Shown here: in pieces, positions 39,759 through 43,219 of the stretch | How positions within the stretch are numbered: position 1 is the stretch's first letter | How the letters are laid out: each line of letters starts with the position of its first letter | Origin: CSP1-5 sp964348275 | GTDB taxonomy: Bacteria; Methylomirabilota; Methylomirabilia; Methylomirabilales; CSP1-5 | Direction: 5' to 3' | Length of the DNA stretch: 43,219 nucleotides | Assembly: GCA_964348275.1 (NCBI GenBank) | Contig: CAYGBT010000024.1 | Coordinates: forward strand, 1-43,219 | Notes under the pieces: generated by a model | Told to the model about the DNA's origin: nothing | What the model saw: the letters and a program-made list of their open reading frames with translations, nothing else | The model's database searches: none | Translations under genes and position numbers: made by a program

Positions 39759-40376
39759 ATGATGGCAACAACGACGCGAAGAACAAAGAAATGTGAGCAT
39801 TGCGGGAAGAGGATAAACGTCAAGATCAGGACGTGTCCCTTCTGCGCAGGGCGAATCAAAGACCGCGCCGTGCAACGGACAGCTGTCTGCCCACGGTGCG
39901 ACGTTCGACTGAAAATTCATACCACTCCCGAGGATCGCGAGGAATACGACATCTGTCCACGATGTGGCGGCATGTGGCTCGACAGGGCCGAATTTCACCG
40001 GGCGACCCGCAAGAAAAATGTGTACCGTTCTCACGAGAAAAGGAGGGAGTATTACAGGGGCGCCTTACGGGATCCGGTGAAATATATTCCATGCGTCCGA
40101 TGCGGACAGCGGATGAATCGAAAGAACTTTGGGCGCATATCCGGAGTCATCATTGATGAGTGCAGGTCGCATGGGGTCTGGCTCGATCCAGGCGAACTGG
40201 ACAAGATCAGACATTTCATTGCGGATGGAGGTCTCGAACGATCCCGGGATCGTGAAATCGCAGAGGTCCGGACTGAGCTCAAGGAGCTTGCAACAAAGGT
40301 CGACAAGGTTGCTTTTACCCATAAACTTATTCATTTCTGGAATCCCAAACGGTGGCTCTTCACTGGTTTCCGATGA
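39759..40376 (+). CDS. Zinc-ribbon protein with two TFIIB-type motifs
   Basis: 205 residues. A first zinc unit, CEHCGKRINVKIRTCPFC (residues about 12-29), is followed by CPRCDVRL with DICPRCGGMWLDRAEF. A second ribbon is CVRCGQRM with IIDECRSHGVWLDPGEL. The CPxC-to-WLDxxEL pattern is the zf-TFIIB family of bacterial proteins. A C-terminal helix (AEVRTELKELATKVDK) may dimerise. Function unknown; nucleic acid or protein binding is likely. It is soluble. GGAG precedes ATG 39759. Confidence 0.8.
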   Translation: MMATTTRRTKKCEHCGKRINVKIRTCPFCAGRIKDRAVQRTAVCPRCDVRLKIHTTPEDREEYDICPRCGGMWLDRAEFHRATRKKNVYRSHEKRREYYRGALRDPVKYIPCVRCGQRMNRKNFGRISGVIIDECRSHGVWLDPGELDKIRHFIADGGLERSRDREIAEVRTELKELATKVDKVAFTHKLIHFWNPKRWLFTGFR

Positions 40377-40522
40377 TAGTTACCGGTAGGGGACCTCTTT
40401 TATTTGGCGTGGGTCAATATATTATTGTAGGCAAAGACGGCGCTCGTCGAAGATTTCCAGGAGGTCTCGGGTAGGGGTGTCGAACTGGGAGTTTCTCAGG
40501 TCACTTGAAGGGGGATAGCACG

Positions 40523-40690
40523 ATGAAAGGTAGCCTCCTGGTGTTGATAGTGATTCTCCTCGCCGCCTGCGCCGGGCCGGTCCATTCGACCGGCTCAGTA
40601 ACGGTGGGAACCCATGGCGGCTCGGTTTCCGGTGCGGTGCGGGGGCCCGGTGGCTCAGGCACGGTTACCGTGCCGGTTCCGGCGAAGTAG
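40523..40690 (+). CDS. Small Gly/Val-rich lipoprotein
   Basis: 55 residues. MKGSLLVLIVILLAACAGP is a lipoprotein signal with lipobox LLAAC, leaving a mature peptide of about 40 residues made of Gly, Ser, Thr, Val and Pro (SVTVGTHGGSVSGAVRG). GGGGG lies 7 nt before ATG 40523. No family recognised. A short repeat-rich outer-membrane or periplasmic lipopeptide is likely. Confidence 0.6.
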   Translation: MKGSLLVLIVILLAACAGPVHSTGSVTVGTHGGSVSGAVRGPGGSGTVTVPVPAK

Positions 40691-40867
40691 GCGTCTCCCT
40701 CGCCAAAAATTACTCCCATCCCCATAGTCATCTGGTATGATCGCGCGAAAGCTAACCTCGCCGGCAGATAGGGGCGCTCATTAGGTGCCGCGTCGTCTGG
40801 AGATCACGGCAATGATGGCATCAGGAGGGATAGACAGCGCTGACTCCCTCCCCCAAGGGCGTTAGCG

Positions 40868-41632
40868 ATGATCATCTGTGCCGACGAGGATGGGCTGACG
40901 CTCATCCGCCAGACGGAACATGCCCGCTTGTGCGGGGAGATGGCCCGGGCGTGGGGCGACGACCGCTTCGAGCCGGTTCAGCCCTTGGGGGCGGTCGCCT
41001 TGGCCGCCGCTGAGCACGATAACGGCTGGGCCGAGTGGGAAGATGCGCCGCGGCTCAACCCACAGACGGGTCTACCGCACACGTATATCGATATCCCGAT
41101 TGACCAGCACCAAGAGATCTACCGCCGCGGCATCACCCGGATGATCGCGCGGGATCCGTATGCCGGTCTCCTGGTGAGCTTCCACGGATCCTTGCTCTAT
41201 TCTCGTTTTCGGTCGGGCCAGCCGGGCGCAGAGGAATTCTTGGTGGAGCAGCGCGGCGTGCAGCGCCAGTTGCTGGATGAGGTGCGGGCCGATTCGGCTC
41301 TTCGACCCTTTTGCGAGGCGGCCGTGCTTTCCACCAACCGTGACCTGGTATTCACGTGGGATACCCTGTCTCTCTTTCTCTGCCATGGCGACGTGTGGGT
41401 CGACTGCCTCGAGGCACCCTGTGATTACCGCGGCGGTCGCGCGAGGGTAGCCGTCCGGCGTCAAGGGGAGGGATGGGTTCTCGATCCCTATCCGTTCCGC
41501 CTAACCCCACTTGCGCTGTCCGCCGCGGCACTTCGCACGGAGCGGGCCGAGTTCCCAAACCAATCCGAGCTTCGGAAAGTACTGGAGGATGCAGAGCAAG
41601 TGCAGCTTGCCTTCATTATGCAGGCGGCCTGA
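40868..41632 (+). CDS. DUF3891 family protein
   Basis: 254 residues. QTEHARLCGEMARAWG near the start, AAAEHDNGWAEWEDAP and VSFHGSLLYSRF give the conserved histidines of DUF3891, a family with an HD-domain-like metal site. It is predicted to be a soluble phosphohydrolase-like protein of unknown substrate. ATG 40868 has AAGGGC upstream. The next gene, PspC-like, begins 35 nt after it. Confidence 0.78.
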   Translation: MIICADEDGLTLIRQTEHARLCGEMARAWGDDRFEPVQPLGAVALAAAEHDNGWAEWEDAPRLNPQTGLPHTYIDIPIDQHQEIYRRGITRMIARDPYAGLLVSFHGSLLYSRFRSGQPGAEEFLVEQRGVQRQLLDEVRADSALRPFCEAAVLSTNRDLVFTWDTLSLFLCHGDVWVDCLEAPCDYRGGRARVAVRRQGEGWVLDPYPFRLTPLALSAAALRTERAEFPNQSELRKVLEDAEQVQLAFIMQAA

Positions 41633-41667
41633 GCGTAGAGAAGCCTTCATTCGAATGGAGGAAAAGT

Positions 41668-42135
41668 GTGAAGAAGCTTTATCGGTCTCAAACAGACAAG
41701 AATATAGCGGGTATTTGTGGTGGCCTGGCGGAGATGTCTTCCATCGATTCGACGCTGATCAGGCTCGGCGTGGTTTTCATAGCGGTGACCCTTATTATCA
41801 TCAACGGAGCGGTGGCGGGAATACTCCCTGTCATTGTCGCTTACGTAGTGGCCTGGGTCATTGTCCCAGTTGCGCCAGTGCACGAAGAGAAACACGAAGG
41901 GGTGCCCATGAAGAAAATTTACCGTTCGCGAAATGACAAAAAGATAGCGGGTATTTGTGGTGGCCTGGCGGAGATGTTTTCCGTCGATTCCACGCTCATC
42001 AGGCTTGCTATAGTTTTCATAGGACTCGTGACAGGAATACTCCCCATGATTGTTGCCTATATAGTAGGATGGCTGATTATTCCGATCAGCCCAATAGAAC
42101 GAGATGAAGGTGAAGAGAGTCTACCGGCCGATTAA
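41668..42135 (+). CDS. Tandem PspC-domain membrane protein
   Basis: 155 residues with two PspC units in tandem: KKLYRSQTDKNIAGICGGLA with its two helices (about 1-68), and KKIYRSRNDKKIAGICGGLA (about 78-140). PspC proteins act in envelope-stress (Psp) responses. The DNA of the two units is nearly identical over about 60 bases (41704-41763 and 41944-42003), so the duplication is recent or kept alike by gene conversion. GTG 41668 follows TGGAGGAAAA. A second ribosome site (GAAGGGG) precedes an internal ATG at 41908, so the second unit might also be made alone. Confidence 0.82.
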   Translation: MKKLYRSQTDKNIAGICGGLAEMSSIDSTLIRLGVVFIAVTLIIINGAVAGILPVIVAYVVAWVIVPVAPVHEEKHEGVPMKKIYRSRNDKKIAGICGGLAEMFSVDSTLIRLAIVFIGLVTGILPMIVAYIVGWLIIPISPIERDEGEESLPAD

Positions 42136-42203
42136 CTCCGAATTTACAAATCGTAGCTGGACGCTCGCAGCCGTGACGGAGTTAATTCCTCTTCTCTTGG
42201 TCT

Positions 42204-42896
42204 CTATTTCACCGTGGCGTTGGTAAGCTTCGACAGGGCCGTCTTGGCCTGAGGGCTCAGGGAGAGCCATCTGACGGCATGCTCGTAGGATCCGCCCATC
42301 GGATGCAACGCGGCTGCCACGACCTCTGCCTTTCCTCGGAAGTCCAGTTCTCCAATTTTCATGAAGACGGCGAGGTGGGTCGAGACGGGAAACTCACCGG
42401 GGAGCCATACGTCCGCGCCCTTGCTGCTCATGTTCCCGATTTCTCCGGTCACCTGCTTGGGGAGCGGTTTGGAGGGCCAAGTGTCCGGGGCGGCCAAGAG
42501 GTGGCACTCAACGGGGAGTCTCGCAGGTCCGCGCCGCTCGGAGCGGGTGTCGGATTGAGCGGCGGCGGGGGCTACCGCCTCGCGTGTGACCGGATCAACC
42601 AGCTGGAGGGTGACCGGATCGCCAGCCTCCGGGTTTATCACGTCGGTGAGGGATGGGATGGTTACCAAGCCCTCTTTGAGTAGGCGGTCGTGCGTTTGCT
42701 CGAGGACGCGGCAAACGTCAGCGAGCACGCGAACGGGGACAATTATCGATTCCGGTTCTGGGAGGTAACCCTCACCTTGGCGCGGGGATCGACGGTAGAT
42801 CCGCAGTTCCACATGCAGTTCCCCATGGACCTCCTGGAGCGAGACGCGGATCTCCTCAGACTCATTGCGCCTGACCTGGCCAATGTGCTTCCCCAT
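42204..42896 (-). CDS. PilZ-domain protein, paralogue of the one at 3.3 kb
   Basis: 230 residues. It shares EIRVSLQEVHGELHVELR, VRVLADVCRVLEQ and AAPDTWPSKPLPKQVTGEI with the 3.3-kb protein. In the PilZ domain the RxxxR region reads RSERRGPARLP, and the turn NMSSKGADVWLP matches NxSxxG with a one-residue difference. It is probably a c-di-GMP receptor, but one motif is less regular than in the paralogue. ATG 42896 is supported by AGGAGTAC upstream and by alignment with the other gene. Confidence 0.83.
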   Translation of the reverse strand: MGKHIGQVRRNESEEIRVSLQEVHGELHVELRIYRRSPRQGEGYLPEPESIIVPVRVLADVCRVLEQTHDRLLKEGLVTIPSLTDVINPEAGDPVTLQLVDPVTREAVAPAAAQSDTRSERRGPARLPVECHLLAAPDTWPSKPLPKQVTGEIGNMSSKGADVWLPGEFPVSTHLAVFMKIGELDFRGKAEVVAAALHPMGGSYEHAVRWLSLSPQAKTALSKLTNATVK

Positions 42897-43219
42897 GGCC
42901 TGTACTCCTTGGTCATAAGTAACGGCGGGAGCTGGAGGGAAGACGCAGGACGGGTTTACCAGTGGAGGCAAGCCGGGGCATGGATACCAGGACGTCATGC
43001 CGCAAGTGTCTGGACCGCGCTACTTCCCCCGCGGTTCCGCTTTGGTGGTAGTATTTTGCAATGCGTGTGCCAATAACGCAACCTGGCGTAAGTATTTATT
43101 TCTTATAGAGTTATTCGGAATACACAATCCAAAGGCCCAGGCGCATCTGTCTTGAATCTGACTTGAGGCCCGCTCCAAGATCCTTGCCATCTTTTGTGGG
43201 AATCGTGCGGATTGAAGGG
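42897..43219 (-). promoter_or_regulatory. Upstream region of PilZ paralogue, duplicated
   Basis: No gene. About 42985-43110 matches the region upstream of the 3.3-kb PilZ gene in scattered blocks (see there). On the minus strand AATACT stands where the other copy has GATAAT. The rest to the window edge shows nothing I can name. Confidence 0.45.

Noticed and set aside
1..43219. CRISPR array, rRNA genes or replication origin
   Set aside because: No regular short repeats with spacers, no rRNA blocks and no DnaA-box cluster were seen.

Overview
The window looks like chromosome from a Gram-negative, fairly GC-rich environmental bacterium rich in c-di-GMP receptor (PilZ) genes. Lipoproteins, Bug/TctABC importers, a three-gene succinate dehydrogenase module and many TTGACA-type promoters support this. 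A lineage such as NC10/Methylomirabilota or Rokubacteria would fit, but that is a guess from gene content: no rRNA or other phylogenetic marker is present.

Layout. 1-3.1 kb is an accessory edge: a structured RNA region with a tRNA-like CCA end, a DUF4145 gene and a frameshifted IS110-type transposase. 3.1-15 kb is a mosaic of small single genes: PilZ proteins, a lipoprotein, a broken EEP-family phosphatase/nuclease gene, a cold-shock gene, a crotonase, an isocitrate-lyase-family enzyme, dodecin, small membrane proteins, a broken MltR-like gene, a HAMP protein and a GNAT. Many of these have their own promoter and a long leader. 15.2-19.9 kb is a four-gene operon: flavin amine oxidase, PhoD-like phosphatase, a possible permuted papain-like peptidase and a helical protein. 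20-23.6 kb holds a DnaJ-type zinc protein, a truncated PAS-HisKA sensor, a frameshifted CPCENC gene, a CBS-BON protein and a PilZ protein. 23.9-35.4 kb is one catabolic locus: methylisocitrate-lyase-like enzyme, TcuA-like flavoenzyme, PrpF-like isomerase, TctCBA importer, SdhC-SdhB-SdhA, and a convergent MmgE/PrpD gene. 35.8-43.2 kb returns to small regulatory and envelope genes: tandem PilZ, DUF4388, signal peptidase, NTF2-like, DUF457-like, zinc-ribbon, lipoprotein, DUF3891, double PspC, and a PilZ gene paralogous to the one at 3.3 kb.

The strongest unexplained signal is a dispersed family of transcribed leader elements (about ten recognisable copies plus degenerate ones). Each has some combination of a TTGACA-17-GATACT promoter with a small dyad centred in the spacer, a core close to RATGGAACCGGGGnAGGCAT, and a GACGCCTTCTCGGG-type terminator hairpin, followed by an unrelated gene. 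In two copies (10.2 and 13.4 kb) the core folds into the same H-type pseudoknot with different stem sequences, which is covariation. I cannot match it to a riboswitch class I know.

The second theme is the 24-35 kb locus, whose enzymes can be ordered into a route: import of a tricarboxylate, oxidation, isomerisation, hydration, cleavage to succinate, and oxidation of succinate into the respiratory chain. The third is that four genes (transposase, EEP, MltR-like, CPCENC) are each interrupted by a single lesion, which may be decay or sequence error.
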